Positions 23,369 to 35,505 of a DNA stretch of 64,000 nt are shown one piece after another. The notes under the pieces are model-generated. The model was not told the origin of the DNA and searched no databases. It was given only the letters and a program-made list of their open reading frames with translations. The position numbers and the translations under genes are program-made. How positions within the stretch are numbered: position 1 is the stretch's first letter; each line of letters starts with the position of its first letter. This stretch comes from Siphlonurus alternatus (taxonomy: Eukaryota; Arthropoda; Insecta; Ephemeroptera; Siphlonuridae). The stretch covers positions 8,174,733 through 8,238,732 of the forward strand of contig OX463778.1 of assembly GCA_949825025.1 (NCBI GenBank), in the 5' to 3' direction.

Positions 23369-24128
23369 ATACATACATACATACATACATAACATGACGC
23401 CATTTCCCTTTACGGGGTAAGCCAGCAGCATTATTACCTCGGCCGTCTACAAATTGCCCTCCAAAGCACTCGATTCTTGCATACTCCACTTGCTTCAGAA
23501 ATACTCATAACACTCTTTTGCCTTCTGCACTCTCTATTACACTGTGTACTTTTAACACTTCTGTTCTTCAAACATTCTGCAATCACATCCAACCAAACCT
23601 TTTTAGGTCTACCTAATCCTTTCATGCCTTGTACACTACCTTTAAACACCTGTTTTGCAATTCGTTCATCACCCATTCTCTCAACATGTCCAAACCAACG
23701 TTGTGTACTTCGTTCATACTTGTCAATTACGCTTTCTTTCACTCCACACTCATTCATCACCCATGTGTTTCTCACTCTATCCATCCTAGTTTTACCACAC
23801 ATATTCCTTAAAAAACTCATACCAACAGCATTCAACTTACTTCTATGCTTTGTTTGACACACCCATACTTCAGATCCATACATCAAAGTTTTGGTATTAG
23901 GACAGAGTTATACACAGCTAGCTTAGCCGTATTAGACAACAGCTCAGTGCGACACAACCCTGCCATATACTACCCACAATCCTCCTGCCAGCACTTACTC
24001 TCCTATCAATCTCTCCATCTACACTTCCGTCCTCTCAAAACAATCTTCCCAAATATACAAATTCTTTCACTTGTTCCAGCTGTTCTCCTTTTAGGTAAAT
24101 TCCTTTTGCCTCGTTGCTATCTGTATGT
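23369..24128 (-). pseudogene. LINE retrotransposon fragment (3' end of reverse-transcriptase ORF)
   Basis: On the minus strand, frames broken by stops and shifts read EQLEQVKEFVYLGRL, then from 23886 downward MMYGSEVWVCQTKHRSKLNA, RWFGHVERMGDERI and GLGRPKKVWLDVI. These are the usual C-terminal motifs after the RT palm in animal non-LTR elements. The 3' end on this strand meets a (CATA)n repeat at 23369-23390, which would be the element's tail. 5'-truncated and mutated; the clade was not assigned. Confidence 0.75.
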
Positions 24129-24515
24129 AATATAATATATATATATATATATATATTGTGTTAAAGTTGGTCTCGAAATTAATTTCTACTGGCTGCATGT
24201 ATTTTCACATAATTTTTCGTAGAAATTTCTTTCATAAACATGGGTTGACAAGAACTTCTCTAGAAGAACCATGTTATTCGCGCTACATATTGAAGAAATT
24301 AAAATATTTTACGACCAAAACTATTATTAGAAAAGAGATTTTGTGAGTTATGTTAACCCGCACAGCATGTATAGGACTTTTGAGTTTTCTGCCTACATCC
24401 CGACGAAGATCTTCGAGCGGCTTCGGGTATCTCCGTGAGATACTAAAAACGTATAAACATGAAAATCATAAAATTCCCGTATTCGCACCACGGCGGGTGT
24501 ATTACCGCTGGTATA

Positions 24516-25436
24516 TACGAGGGTCGTATGATAAGTTCCTTAAGTCGTATAGAAAAAAATCCAGCGAGATAAAATTAACAACTGTACCGACTTAAGTGAT
24601 ATTTCAATAGGTCAGATACAAATTTTTACCCCGATATCACTTATATTAATTTCTGGGGGTCAGTTTTCGTGAAGCTCCCTCAAAATTGACTAAATTTGAA
24701 CTTTGAACCAGTATAACACCCACTGCTGTGATATTCCAGGGATGTTTTTTTATCTTTGGTATTGCGCCGTGATCGAATGATCTATTCTGTGCCACCAGAC
24801 ACCGCAAATAGTTTGATTTTTGCTTTAAAAACAAGCAATTATGAAATTTCATGGACCGTCACCACCCTTTTTTTGGGCCTTAAAAAGCTCATTTGCGGCA
24901 CCCCTAACGCGGCAAGTTTTTTCGTCGTAATTTTTCATTGGAGATGTAATATAATTATATCATTAGAAAGCCCATGATCTCTGCTATTTGCTGATGTTAC
25001 ATAAGACTGTCTGTATTCAAAATTTTGTGTATTTTTTTAATGAAATCTTAAATGACAGATGATTTTGGCCAAACAGTGAAGGGTACACTTCAGTGAGGCA
25101 TATATCCTATTAAAAATTTAGGTAACAAATAAGCAGCACTAGAGCCTGATAGAGTAAGGTTTTCTGATGTTTTCACGAGATTTTCATGAATTTACCATGC
25201 ATCAACTTTTTTCTGCAACAGATATTGAAACTGGTAAAAAGTACTAATTTTTGGTCAAATTTTAATTTCCCGACCGTGCTTCACGAAAACTGACCCCCAG
25301 AAATTAATATAAGTGATATCGGGGTAAAAATTTGTATCTGACCTACTGAAATATTACTTAACCTGGTACAGTTGTTAATTTTATCTAGCCGGATTTTTTC
25401 TATACGACATAAGGAACTTATCATACGACCCTCGTA
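24516..25436. mobile_element. 921-bp inverted-repeat element with mariner-like ends
   Basis: The left end TACGAGGGTCGTATGATAAG is mirrored by CTTATCATACGACCCTCGTA at the right. Matching arms extend about 165 bases with small gaps (CCCCGATATCACTTATATTA, TTCTGGGGGTCAGTTTTCGT). The ends lie at TA dinucleotides, and TACGAGGG resembles mariner termini. There is no transposase frame, so it is a non-autonomous relative. Confidence 0.8.
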
Positions 25437-25653
25437 TATTATAAAGTTATCAATATAATTCAAATAATTGCACCGCAGCAGTGTACAAAAATCCTGAAAA
25501 CGCTGATCGATCGCACCACAACCATATCAACTGTAGAATAAATATATATTAATATATATATTATATACATTTAACTATAGCAATTTCTAAAAGATCTCGA
25601 CCATATATATAGCTCAATTAAACGTGTACTCTGGTCACAACAGAGTCACAAAC

Positions 25654-27468
25654 TTAAAGGGGTACCAATTAAAGTGAATACTTTTTTTACATATTCGGGC
25701 AGCTAAGAAATATTCTAACATCCCTGTGGCTCAATATTTTCGTACAATGCCTAGTTATTTTATAATTAATTATTTAGTTTGAAAAGTGAGTTCTATGGCC
25801 GTTGGATTGATTCAAGCTAGCCGATGCGCTCCCGCAGCGGCCGGTGATAATACGACAAGAACCTGGAAACCTTGCAAATGAAGTTTTAGTTACATTTCAA
25901 TATTAAGTATAGGATTTGGCAATGTTAACTGATCTATTTTCCCATTTAAGATTCAATGCTATGACATCATTTTTGAGAGGTTTTAAAAATCAGGAAATTG
26001 TCGTAGAATGCTGTAATAGGGCTTTTTCTTCATGAAATTCTCGTGCCTTTTGAAATATTGACAAAAACTTGAAACATTTTTTTTTGGTGAGTACCCCATT
26101 CTAGTACGCTCTGGGCGGGTCGCGGGAAAAATTCTCGTCGTATCAGCGGCTGCTGCGGGCGCGCACCGACTTGAATCAACTAACGGCTTTTGAACTCAAG
26201 TTTCAAACTAAATAATTAATTTTAAAATAACTAGGCATTGTACGAAAATATTGAGACACAGGGATATCAGAATAATTCTTAGCTGCCCGAATATGTAAAA
26301 AAGTATTGAAATGAAATGAAATGATCTTTATTTAGCTTTCGCTATTTAAATTCATAATAGTTGGTTACATATTAATAAATTGATTTTACAATAACACATA
26401 AAAATTTGTTTCATAATTTTTTATGCCTACAGAACGAACCAATATATTAAAACAGAGATAACAAAATACCAATTAACATATAAGATAGTTTTACAAATAA
26501 TTACTTACACAATGAATATATAATTAACTCTGCTATAGGGAAATCTTTCCTTCACATATATAATACATAGCCTTTTAAACATTTTTTTATTGTGACATAT
26601 TTTTATATTATCTGGTAGTTCATTGAACAATTTTTTTCCACAGTTATAAATTGATCCATCTGATCCTTGTTTATTGACACATTTTCTGAAAAAATTGTAA
26701 CATCCTCTTGTGTATGCATCTCACTATTTTTAAAAATTTCACTTTTAAAATGCTTAGGAAATTTATCATGAATAGTATCATAAAAAAATAACAGTACTTT
26801 TAATGCATATCTTTGTTTTACACTCAACCATTGCAGAGTTTCCAACAACAATATAGTATGAATTCTTTTATTACAACCCAATATAATTTTCATCGCTCTG
26901 TTTTGAAGTCTTTGTAATAATTTGATATTTCTTTTGCTCGTATTAAAAAACAAAGATGCACAGTATTCAAAATGAGGAGCAATTATAGTTTTATATACCA
27001 AATTTTTACACCAAACGCTCAGGAATCCCGAGATTCTACTTAAATACCCAATTGTTTTACCAATTCTTTTTGACATGGACTCAATATGATCATTAAAATT
27101 CAAAGTACTATCAAAAACTACACCAAGATATTTAACATTTTTTTCAAACTTCAGTAACTCTCCATCAAGGTTGATCGTTGAGTTGGGATTACTATTTACA
27201 ATATTATTTATCTTACGATTAGAACTTGCAAGTAGCATGCAAGTAGTTTTTTTAACATTCAGTTTCAACTTATTCAAATTAAACCAAAAAGACAATTTAA
27301 CTAAATCTTTGTTCAAATCATCACATAAAATTTTGAATTCTTTACCAGATATTGAGATCAGAGTATCATCCGCGAACAAATTAATTAATGATTTATCAAC
27401 ATACAAATACATGTCATTAATATAAATATATAATAAAGAGCAAAGTATTCACTTTGGTACCCCTTTAA
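25654..27468. mobile_element. TTAA-flanked foldback element, family C, carrying a nested LINE
   Basis: The ends are TTAAAGGGGTACCAA and TTTGGTACCCCTTTAA, with long matching arms (CAATATTTTCGTACAATGCC and complement). The inner part has a GC-rich CGCAGCGGCCGGTGAT-type patch. The right arm is interrupted at 26308-27441 by a LINE fragment. A second, uninterrupted copy is at 34895-35321. Confidence 0.85.
26308..27441 (-). pseudogene. 5'-truncated LINE with partial reverse transcriptase
   Basis: Minus-strand frame 26603-27412 (269 codons, open further to the insertion edge as LLYIYINDM) contains the RT catalytic motif LINLFADDTLIS, then KKTTCMLL, VKYLGVVFDS and IGYLSRISGF; downstream come YKTIIAPHFEYCASL and LLQRLQNRAMK. 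This is the order expected of a jockey/CR1-like RT 3' half. The 3' end carries a (CATTT)n tail at 26308-26322. The target duplication AAAGTATT is present at 26300-26307 and 27442-27449. The frame is intact, so the insertion is fairly young. Confidence 0.85.
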
Positions 27469-27691
27469 TTTCGGATTGCTGCGTTTCTGCATGGTTTGAC
27501 TCCCGAATGAGAAAATTTTTAAACTACTTTTTGCAATTTAATTTTTATTTTATATTTTAAATTTTCAGAAATCAATAAATATGGTCAATAATGCACTGCG
27601 CGCTTTACACTGCGCCACGTTCATTATAAAATAGGGTTGCATTGAAAAACGTAGTGCGAATAGCGCTGGTAAATCAGTTTTTTTTTCTTGC

Positions 27692-28099
<408 letters not shown>

Positions 28100-29204
28100 T
28101 GTATAGTATGTATACCAAGGATCTTGTATATGATCCTAGATGTATACAATATACCACAGCGCTATTCGCACCGATAGCGGTGTGAATATGTGAATATAGC
28201 GATTATAGCGAGTCCACACGGGGCCGCTATTCGCTGCGGTGTAACTAAATAGTAATTTTAAATCCAGATGATATTTATTTTCCCAGCTTTTCAAGTAGTA
28301 AATTTAATTGAAATAGTAATAATTGTTTCGTTTATTCGCACTGAGTTGCGAATAGCTTTCACAAAAACTAAGCCGCGGCGAAGCGAATAGCGCCGATTTT
28401 TTTTATATATTAAAAAAAAGTGTAGGAAATACACTGTAAATGTTTTTTCTAACGCTGCGCAGTTGCACAGTTCCCGTGATGTTACTTCTATTGCGCATAA
28501 AAAATAAAAACAGCTCTATCTTTACGGATACCATCAATCGCTGAAAATCAGCTGATGGATTCGCGAATTTTTATGATGATTTTATGATTGATGATATTTA
28601 CATTTTTTAGTCAACATGCAATGATTATTTTTTTATTAGATAAGTAAAAAGTAAAGTATAAAATCAAGGTAAACATGTACAAGCACAGATCATTCACATA
28701 TGCATACTATAGACAAACAATCGAAGCATCAAGAAGGATTTTTGTACGCGCTGAGGTATGCCGGTTTTTTATGTGCATATCTGCTGCTATTATAATGAGC
28801 TATATGCAGCTAATGCGGCCCCTGGATTGTTTTGACGGGTTAGGGCCGGGTATTGGTGGAGGGGATATTATTTTAAGACATAACAAGGATTCCTTATTAC
28901 TTTCATTAGTTTTTAACTTAAGCTGTGGGTCAAATCGGTTGATTATATAACCTGTAGTAAGGAACATTGAAAGATAGGAGAAACCATCAGCAGTACAGTG
29001 AAGGGAAAAAACGCGTATGTACAAAAGTTCCGCACGGTGTAACTTGTCTGTCTGTCTCTTGTTCGTCTGTCTGTGTGCATACTTTCTGTGGTTCCAGGGT
29101 ATTTAAAGATTATTTATAATTTTTGTGATATATTGAAAAGCTTATTTTAGAAACATATATATTTATATACATTTTTTTCTCAACTTTTCGTCCACTGCAC
29201 TTAA

Positions 29205-29979
29205 ATGTTGTTCAAGATATTTTTCGAAGCATTTGTAGGACTTGTAGGTAAGAATGTACAAGATAAACCAGAGCTGCAGGACTTTTGGGAGAAATACAAA
29301 CTTTTACATTCTGATGAAGATCGTTACAATTTTCTCAAACCAATATTAGAAAGTCTGAAATTTCCAAAAGTTTCTGCTTCTCTTAAGAGAGAAAAATGTT
29401 CAGTGAAGTCTCAAGAACTAAGAGAAGCTGGTAATGTCTATTTTGAACAAGGCAAACTTTGTTCTGCTCTTCGTTCATACACTGAAAGTATTGCCTTTGC
29501 ACCATCAAATTCAGAGACCCTTTGCCTTGCTCATGGTAATCGTTCTGCTGCTTTGAAGAGTTTGGGTCTCTTGCGAGAGAGTGTGCGGGAGATTGACTGT
29601 GCTCTTGCACTTGGCTATCCTGCCAGCCTGGCCCACAAGCTGCACCAGCGACGTGCAGAGTGCCTCGCCCTGCTAGGTGAACATGAGCAGGCGGTACAGA
29701 GCTTTGCTGCAGCCAGCACGAGTCTTGACCAAGCTGGTCTTGATCCCGCAGAGAGAGAAAAGATAAACCGCGAACTGAAGGAAAAGAGTGAGGCCTGCAA
29801 ACTGGCAGCCAAGACTCCCAATCTCGCCAAGCTTACGTTGGACAGCCCTGCAAAGAAGGAGCCACCACCATTGTCTTACGGAATTAACACTGAATTGAAC
29901 GGAGCGTCAGACTGCATTGCTCTGCAGTACAACGAGAAGTATGGACGTCACCTTGTGGCAACCAGAGACATTCAGCCAG
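29205..29979 (+). CDS. SMYD4-like gene 2, exon 1 (TPR and SET-N)
   Basis: Begins MLFKIFFEAFVGLVGK and ends ..IQPG at a GTGAGAG donor, phase 1, as in gene 1. Confidence 0.85.
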
Positions 29980-32900
29980 GTGAGAGACTTGTTGCCCCTT
30001 ACTTTATCTGGTTGTAGAATAGTAAAGAATACAGTATTTTCCAAACATTATACTGGCATTGGTTTTAATCTGAACTTTAATCTTTATTAATTTTAGCTAT
30101 AGACAGTTAGCATAAAATATCTATAGCATGAATAGGCAGAGGGTACAAAATTATGCTACTCCGAATCTTTTCAGATTTTTCTGAGCCTGAAAACTATTAT
30201 TTTATTTTTTTAATAATTGAAAGTACGGGCAGCCCCCCCCCCCTCCTCCCCCCTGTAGGCGTCACTTCTTTATAAAAAGCAAAGACGCCTCGAAGGGTGT
30301 GTCTGAAATTTTAATAATTACAATATTTAAAAATAGTCTTGTGGGTCTCTAAAAAGCCTGGAAAAAAATTCAGAGTTGTATAATTTTGTACTCTCTATGC
30401 AACAAATTTTTGTTATGCCAACTGTCCAATGAGAGTGGGGAGGGGTTGGAGGAGTGTTTTTAACAGATAACTAACATATTGGGGTGACGTCCATGGACAC
30501 ATAATTATTGGCATAATGGAGCAGAGTTTAGGTTGGAGGAAAACAGACCTGATTATATACCTTTAGACCCAGGGGTCAGACTCTCTTGGACACTGTGGTA
30601 GAGTCATATATGGAAGGAGGATAAAACCTATCCTTTCTGATGTATTTCAGTCATACAGGCAGTAGGTACACCACAAACTTCATCCCTGCATGCTCTGTTG
30701 CCACACAGCCTACAGTAAAACAAATATAAGTTTACACCTGACATGACTAGACTATACGTCTAGACAGACAGGAGCCCCCTATCTTAGCCATGTTATGACT
30801 TTTAAGATGGACACCGCACGTAGTCGAATCTACACGTAAACTAAGATTTGTTATAATGTATGTGATATCCTTAAAATTTTTAAGATGGTTAGATTGGTTG
30901 TTCTTCTTACCTCTCCAAAAATTGCAAATCTGCATCTTTTTGCTTCTTGCAGAGCCAACAAATGAGGCAAGAGTAAAGTTCATACTCTGTTTCAAGGGGT
31001 ACCTCACCAAAAAGAACCAAAAAGTGTGATGAAAAAATATAAAAATAAAGAGGAGGAAGGGGTATATTTAGACTGTAATTAAGTTATGGCACAAATATGT
31101 ACAGTGCTTTGTACTCTGGGCATGTTATTTAAATTCATTCATTGTGTGCACCATAATTAGTTTAACCTTATGGACTTTTTTCTTTGTCCTCAATAAAATA
31201 TGGAAGGGTCAACGTGAGTGACGTCAAACCAAAGACAGACAGAAAAAAAAAAAGAAAAAATTTGGTAAATCAATACTTTTTCCAGGAGACATCGTGATTG
31301 TGGAACAGCCGTATGCAGCTTTCTTAAAGATTGATTGTATCAACCCGGGAAATTGCGATCATAGTGCCCACTGCAGCTACACTCATTGCAGCCACTGCTT
31401 CGAGCGATGCCCAACACTGCTGCCGTGCCCCAAGTGTGTCTGGGTAAGTTGATCATTACTTTTTAGTTTGAGTATTACAGTAAAACACGTATATAATAAA
31501 TTATCTTTTATTTTTTTTAAATTACAGTTGCTTTCACATACAGTAATTTATTTTGTAAATCCGTAAACAGTATACAGTACCACAAACTAAATTAATATAA
31601 AAATGTTCTTTTAACTTGCTGTGTACCTTAATTAAACCTAAAAGGTAATAAAAATCTGCTGTGATTGGTCCGCTGATTTTCATGATTTTCTTTCTGCCAA
31701 TTTGTAATCTCTTATCTTTTAACTTGGCATGGAACTATATTCCCGCGGGGTTTTCTGTTTTCTTTAAACTCTTGGACGTAGCGTTATTTGCAAACAATAC
31801 ATAATTAAATAAAGCCAGCTCTGTAGTATAGTGGTTAGAGTGCCTGATTTGTCCGAGAGGTCCCTGGTTCAAATCCTGAACACTGCAGGCTTTTTGTGAC
31901 TTGGGATGGGTGTGACTGATTACTAGATGGAGGATTTAGGAGGAAGGCAGCTTACATCTGCCATCCTCCTTACATCCCTATACATCTTATGATCACGGAA
32001 TGTTGTACATACAACATAAGTGCCCCACTTAGAAACGGTACTTAGTTGTCTGGTGTGCAGACTATGTATTAAAGTAGAGTGATCAAAACTTTAAAATCGT
32101 TATTAGGCATGAAAATGAGCTCGAAACTTCATGAAAACAATTTATTAATTATGAGAGGCAAATTCCTAGCAATGGGGTGAGAGAAAAAAAAATGTAAAAA
32201 GTTCGCCGCTCACGGGTTTCGAACCTGGATCTTTTTGATCAGTAGATTTATTCATGTCTAATGCGTTCGTATTCCATAGTAACACAATCTATATTATTTA
32301 TAAGTTCAGTCTGAAATTTTTTTTATTGTAATACTAAAATTAGTGTTGTAAATTCAATTTAACATGATACGTTGTCGGCGGGAACAATTCAAAAACTTAG
32401 AAACTGATGAATCTCACATTTGTCAGTCTTGTTTAAAATTCGAAATGGCCGGTGAGGTATCCTTTTCAATACATAAAAACATTCCTTAGGAACCCTAGTT
32501 ACTAAATAGAAGTTTTTGAGAACAACATGGCTGCTTCATTTTCAAGCAAAATACGATTTTGTGAAAAATGGTCTGATTTTGCACTTTTTTAACATGCATC
32601 AAATGGGATTTTAAATTTGAATTATCTCAAAAGTTATGCCGGTGAGGTGGTGAAAAAAAAATTGTATGATGTAGAAGGAGGTCTCAAAAAACGTTTTTCA
32701 TTGTAAAAAGTTCCACATGTCGGCACACTCGAAAATGATCACTCTACTTTAATAGCCTCAGAAAGCTTTGTAAATGATTGAAAAAGAAGTTTCGCCGTTG
32801 GTAACCAACCAACCAATCATAATTAAATACGTAATATAATTTGACTAATTGTTTTAAAGTGTTTTTCAACAGCACATAAGTCTTGCATCTTGTTGGAAGA

Positions 32901-34101
32901 TATAAGAAGAGTAATCTGACAATATTTTGTGAGACTTGTTAGCCTGTAACCAGACTAACCTGTATAAAAGAGAAATGTGAAGTAGGCCTGTATCACACAG
33001 GTCAATAAAATTCACTTGGTGACCTTGGTATTACAAGCACCGTACGCTTTGATGACCTTGATGTTTCTGTGTCCCCAGGCCATGTTCTGCAGTGAGGAGT
33101 GTCGTCAAGCTGCTCACTACCACGACTTTGAGTGCTCGTTGATGCCCACGCTGATTGCCTGGGACTTCAGCTTATACTCTTTCTGCGTGCTTCGTTTTAT
33201 CTCAGTCACGGGCGTGGCAGCCATCCTGGAGTATCTGGACAACATTCCGAGCAGCAGCGACCCTCGGACCAGGGGCTTCACCGGAGACAAACTGCTCCCA
33301 AACCTCAACGGCGTCTACAATCTCGTGAGCAATTCAGAGCTAAGAGACTCGTTAGACATGCTGCGACGTAATGTAGCATCCTGGTGCCTTGTTAAATGTA
33401 TGGGAGATTTATTACCTGATCCTGATAGATTTGGAGCACTGTTTCTACGTTTAATGCAAATTGTAGCTGCTAATTCAGATGGTATCGGAGAGTTATATTT
33501 GAAACCAGGCAGTAATGAATATCGTAAAGTTTGTATTGGAGGTGGAATGTATGTAACATTTAGCTATTTAAGTCATTCTTGTGATTATAATTGTGACAGA
33601 ATTTCAGTAGGCAATGTAGAGGTGATTCAAGCAATACAGCCTATAAGTAAAGGTTCCATGTTGACAAATACATACCACAGTAAGTTTTTGCATCATACCA
33701 AGTTCGAACGCAGGTCTTACTTGTTGAATCACTACCAGTTTGAATGCCACTGTGAGGCTTGTGATGGAGACTGGCCGATGTTGACAGAGTTGGCTGCTCA
33801 GGGTGTACTACCTGGCAACATGCCGAAGGGTAAGATCCGAAGTGCGTGCGAGAAAGCCGTGCGTGACATGCAGGATGTGGTCCAGAGTGGTAGACAGCTG
33901 AGTGGTAGACATCTGAGTGAGAAAGACTTGGCAAGAGTCAAGTCTCTGTTGGTTATGTTGTACAAGGCAGGCTGTAAACTCAGCTTTGCCTATTATTTAT
34001 TTGTCGAAATTTATAGGGACGCTTTACAAGAGAAAGGAAACCAACATCAAGACAAGTTCCAGAGTATCTACTACAAAAAACACAACAAAGAAACGAGTTA
34101 G
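29205..34101 (+). CDS. SMYD4-like protein (TPR, SET, MYND), gene 2
   Basis: Exons 29205-29979, 31286-31443 and 33079-34101 give 651 residues plus stop. Exon 1 and exon 2 lengths equal those of gene 1 (775 and 158). The TPR region and the full MYND finger (C293 to C330) are intact. SET core residues 465-483 read GGGMYVTFSYLSHSCDYNC, so the NHSC.PN motif is again altered. Exon 1 is very similar to gene 1, whereas residues about 345-490 differ much more. The last 15 or so residues (FQSIYYKKHNKETS) are unlike gene 1 (SL); the stop lies inside the end of a foldback insertion. Neither copy shows an internal stop, so both may be expressed; function in this organism is unknown. Confidence 0.83.
30110..30425. 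mobile_element. Family-B MITE in intron 1 of SMYD4-like gene 2
   Basis: AGAGGGTACAAAATTATGC at the left and ATAATTTTGTACTCTCTATG at the right, with CTGTAGGCGTCA in the centre. It sits about 130 bases past exon 1, as in gene 1. Confidence 0.75.
31286..31443 (+). CDS. SMYD4-like gene 2, exon 2 (first half of MYND)
   Basis: 158 bases between TTTTTCCAG and GTAAGT; encodes DIVIVEQPYAAFLKIDCI and the first MYND cysteines. Confidence 0.85.
31813..31890 (+). mobile_element. Degenerate tRNA-Asp-like SINE head in intron 2 of gene 2
   Basis: A-box-like TAGTATAGTGGTTAGAGTG and B box GGTTCAAATCC (31866-31876); the loop TTTGTCC would give anticodon GTC. Acceptor and T stems pair poorly and T-run TTTTT follows at 31891. 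The next 150 bases (to about 32060) could be the SINE body. Not a functional tRNA. Confidence 0.5.
32069..32752. mobile_element. TTAA-flanked inverted-repeat element, family E, copy 1
   Basis: TTAAAGTAGAGTGATC at the left and GATCACTCTACTTTAA at the right; the interior is AT-rich and non-coding. It lies in intron 2 of SMYD4-like gene 2 and is absent from gene 1. A relative is at 51799-52377. Confidence 0.75.
33079..34101 (+). CDS. SMYD4-like gene 2, exon 3 (MYND end, SET core, post-SET, altered tail)
   Basis: Starts AMFCSEECRQAAHYHDFEC after GTCCCCAG. Homology to gene 1 ends at ..NQHQDK; the frame then runs 15 codons into different DNA and stops at TAG (34099-34101). Confidence 0.85.
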   Translation, partial: AMFCSEECRQAAHYHDFECSLMPTLIAWDFSLYSFCVLRFISVTGVAAILEYLDNIPSSSDPRTRGFTGDKLLPNLNGVYNLVSNSELRDSLDMLRRNVASWCLVKCMGDLLPDPDRFGALFLRLMQIVAANSDGIGELYLKPGSNEYRKVCIGGGMYVTFSYLSHSCDYNCDRISVGNVEVIQAIQPISKGSMLTNTYHSKFLHHTKFERRSYLLNHYQFECHCEACDGDWPMLTELAAQGVLPGNMPKGKIRSACEKAVRDMQDVVQSGRQLSGRHLSEKDLARVKSLLVMLYKAGCKLSFAYYLFVEIYRDALQEKGNQHQDKFQSIYYKKHNKETS

Positions 34102-34682
34102 TATTTTCTAAAAATAGCTCTAGTGCTCCTACAAATGGAACCAATATAAAAAAATACTAACTCACGTAGGTTCCCCAGAAAAAAATTTCAAAGTCAGTGA
34201 GACGTGTCATTTAACATGGGGCCTTACCTAAAAAAGGCCCTCGAAAATCTCGAAAAAATACACTGTTAGATAGTATGAAAAAATTATAGCCATGTTCAAT
34301 GGCTCAAGCTTTAACCAAAAAATGTTTAAAAATACATGCTCTCGAATCTGTTTTGCCGCCATAGAATCAAGAAAGACTTTCATGGGAAATGTTCTTGATT
34401 TTTTTATGGAAAATGAATTTGAGAGTTTTTGTTGTTGTTGTTGTTTGATTTGTTGTTAAAGCTTGGGGTCATAGAAAATTGCTATATTTTTTTCATACTA
34501 CCTAACGATGTATATTTTATTAGATATTCGAGGGTCTTTGTCAGGTTATATGCCCCATGTTAAATGACGCATTCTCTCTGACTTTAGAATGTTTTTCTGG
34601 AGAGCTTATGTGAGTTAGAATTTTTTGAATTTCGGTTCCATATGGAAGCCCACTTTAACTATTTTTAGAAAAAAGAAACTCA
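34090..34682. mobile_element. Foldback element at the 3' end of SMYD4-like gene 2
   Basis: GAGTTAGTATTTTCTAAAAATAG at the left (first 20 bases given as GAGTTAGTATTTTCTAAAAA) pairs with CTATTTTTAGAAAAAAGAAA at the right; inner blocks CATTTAACATGGGGC and GCCCCATGTTAAATG confirm the inverted arms. The gene 1-like sequence resumes after it at about 34703 (CCTTTAAAGACAC), so the insertion separates the coding end from its original stop. Confidence 0.75.
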
Positions 34683-34744
34683 TTTTTTTTTTTACAGCTG
34701 ATAGACCCTTTCCTTTAAAGACACAAAAAATAATGCAGTACCGA

Positions 34745-35470
34745 CCTCAAATTTTTTTATTGCAGAAATGGATAGAGGGTGCAAAAATATGCCACTCTGA
34801 TTTTTTTCAGATTTTTTAGGGACCGGGAAGTATTGCTAAAAAGTTTTGGCGAGGTGGGGTTCGAATCCACGTCCTTTTTGGGTTCTATCTTTTATTAAAG
34901 GGGTACCAAAGTGAATACTTTTTTTACATATTCGTGCAGCTAAGAATTATTCTGATATCCCTGTGTCTCAATATTTTCGTACAATGCCTAGTTATTTTAA
35001 AATTAATTATTTAATTTGAAAAGTGAGTTCTATGGCCGTTGGTTGATTCAAGTCGGTGCGCGCCCGCAGCAGCCGCTGATTCGACGAGAATTTCCCGCGA
35101 ATCATGGGAACCTCCTCCCGCCCCTTTCTTGTCGTATCACCGGCCGCTGCGGACGCGCATCAGCTTGAATCAATCAGCGGCCATAGAACTCACTTTTCAA
35201 ACTAAATAATTAATTGTAAAATAACTAGGCATTGTACGAAAATATTGAGCTACAGGGATGTTAGAATAATTCTTAGCTACCCGAATATGTAAAAAAAGTA
35301 TTCACTTTGGTACCCCTTTAAGAGAGGCGGCAAGAGGCGGCACTTTTTCTACACTTTCAATAATTTTTTAAAAATACTTCCCGGTCTCAGAAAAGTCTGA
35401 AAAAATTCAGAGTAGCATATTTTTGCACCTTCTATCCATTTCTGCAATAAAAAATTTTGAGGTCTGTACT
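34745..35470. mobile_element. Family-B MITE split by a family-C element
   Basis: Left arm AGAGGGTGCAAAAATATGCC and right arm GCATATTTTTGCACCTTCTA belong to family B; the family-C element at 34895-35321 sits in its middle. A T-arm-like GGGGTTCGAATCC occurs in the left arm (34857-34869). Confidence 0.75.
34895..35321. mobile_element. TTAA-flanked foldback element, family C, copy 2
   Basis: TTAAAGGGGTACCAAAGTG to CACTTTGGTACCCCTTTAA, 427 bp, with both arms matching and a GC-rich centre (CGCCCGCAGCAGCCGCTGAT / CACCGGCCGCTGCGGACGCG). A clean, uninterrupted reference for the 25654 copy. Confidence 0.85.
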
Positions 35471-35499
35471 CCATTATATACTATACTCATGCACCAAAA

Positions 35500-35505
35500 A
35501 ATAAA
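35500..35505 (+). terminator. Ancestral poly(A) signal of SMYD4-like gene 2, now displaced
   Basis: AATAAA in sequence matching the gene 1 3' end, but about 1.4 kb from the present stop because of the insertions between. Whether it is still used is unknown. Confidence 0.35.
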
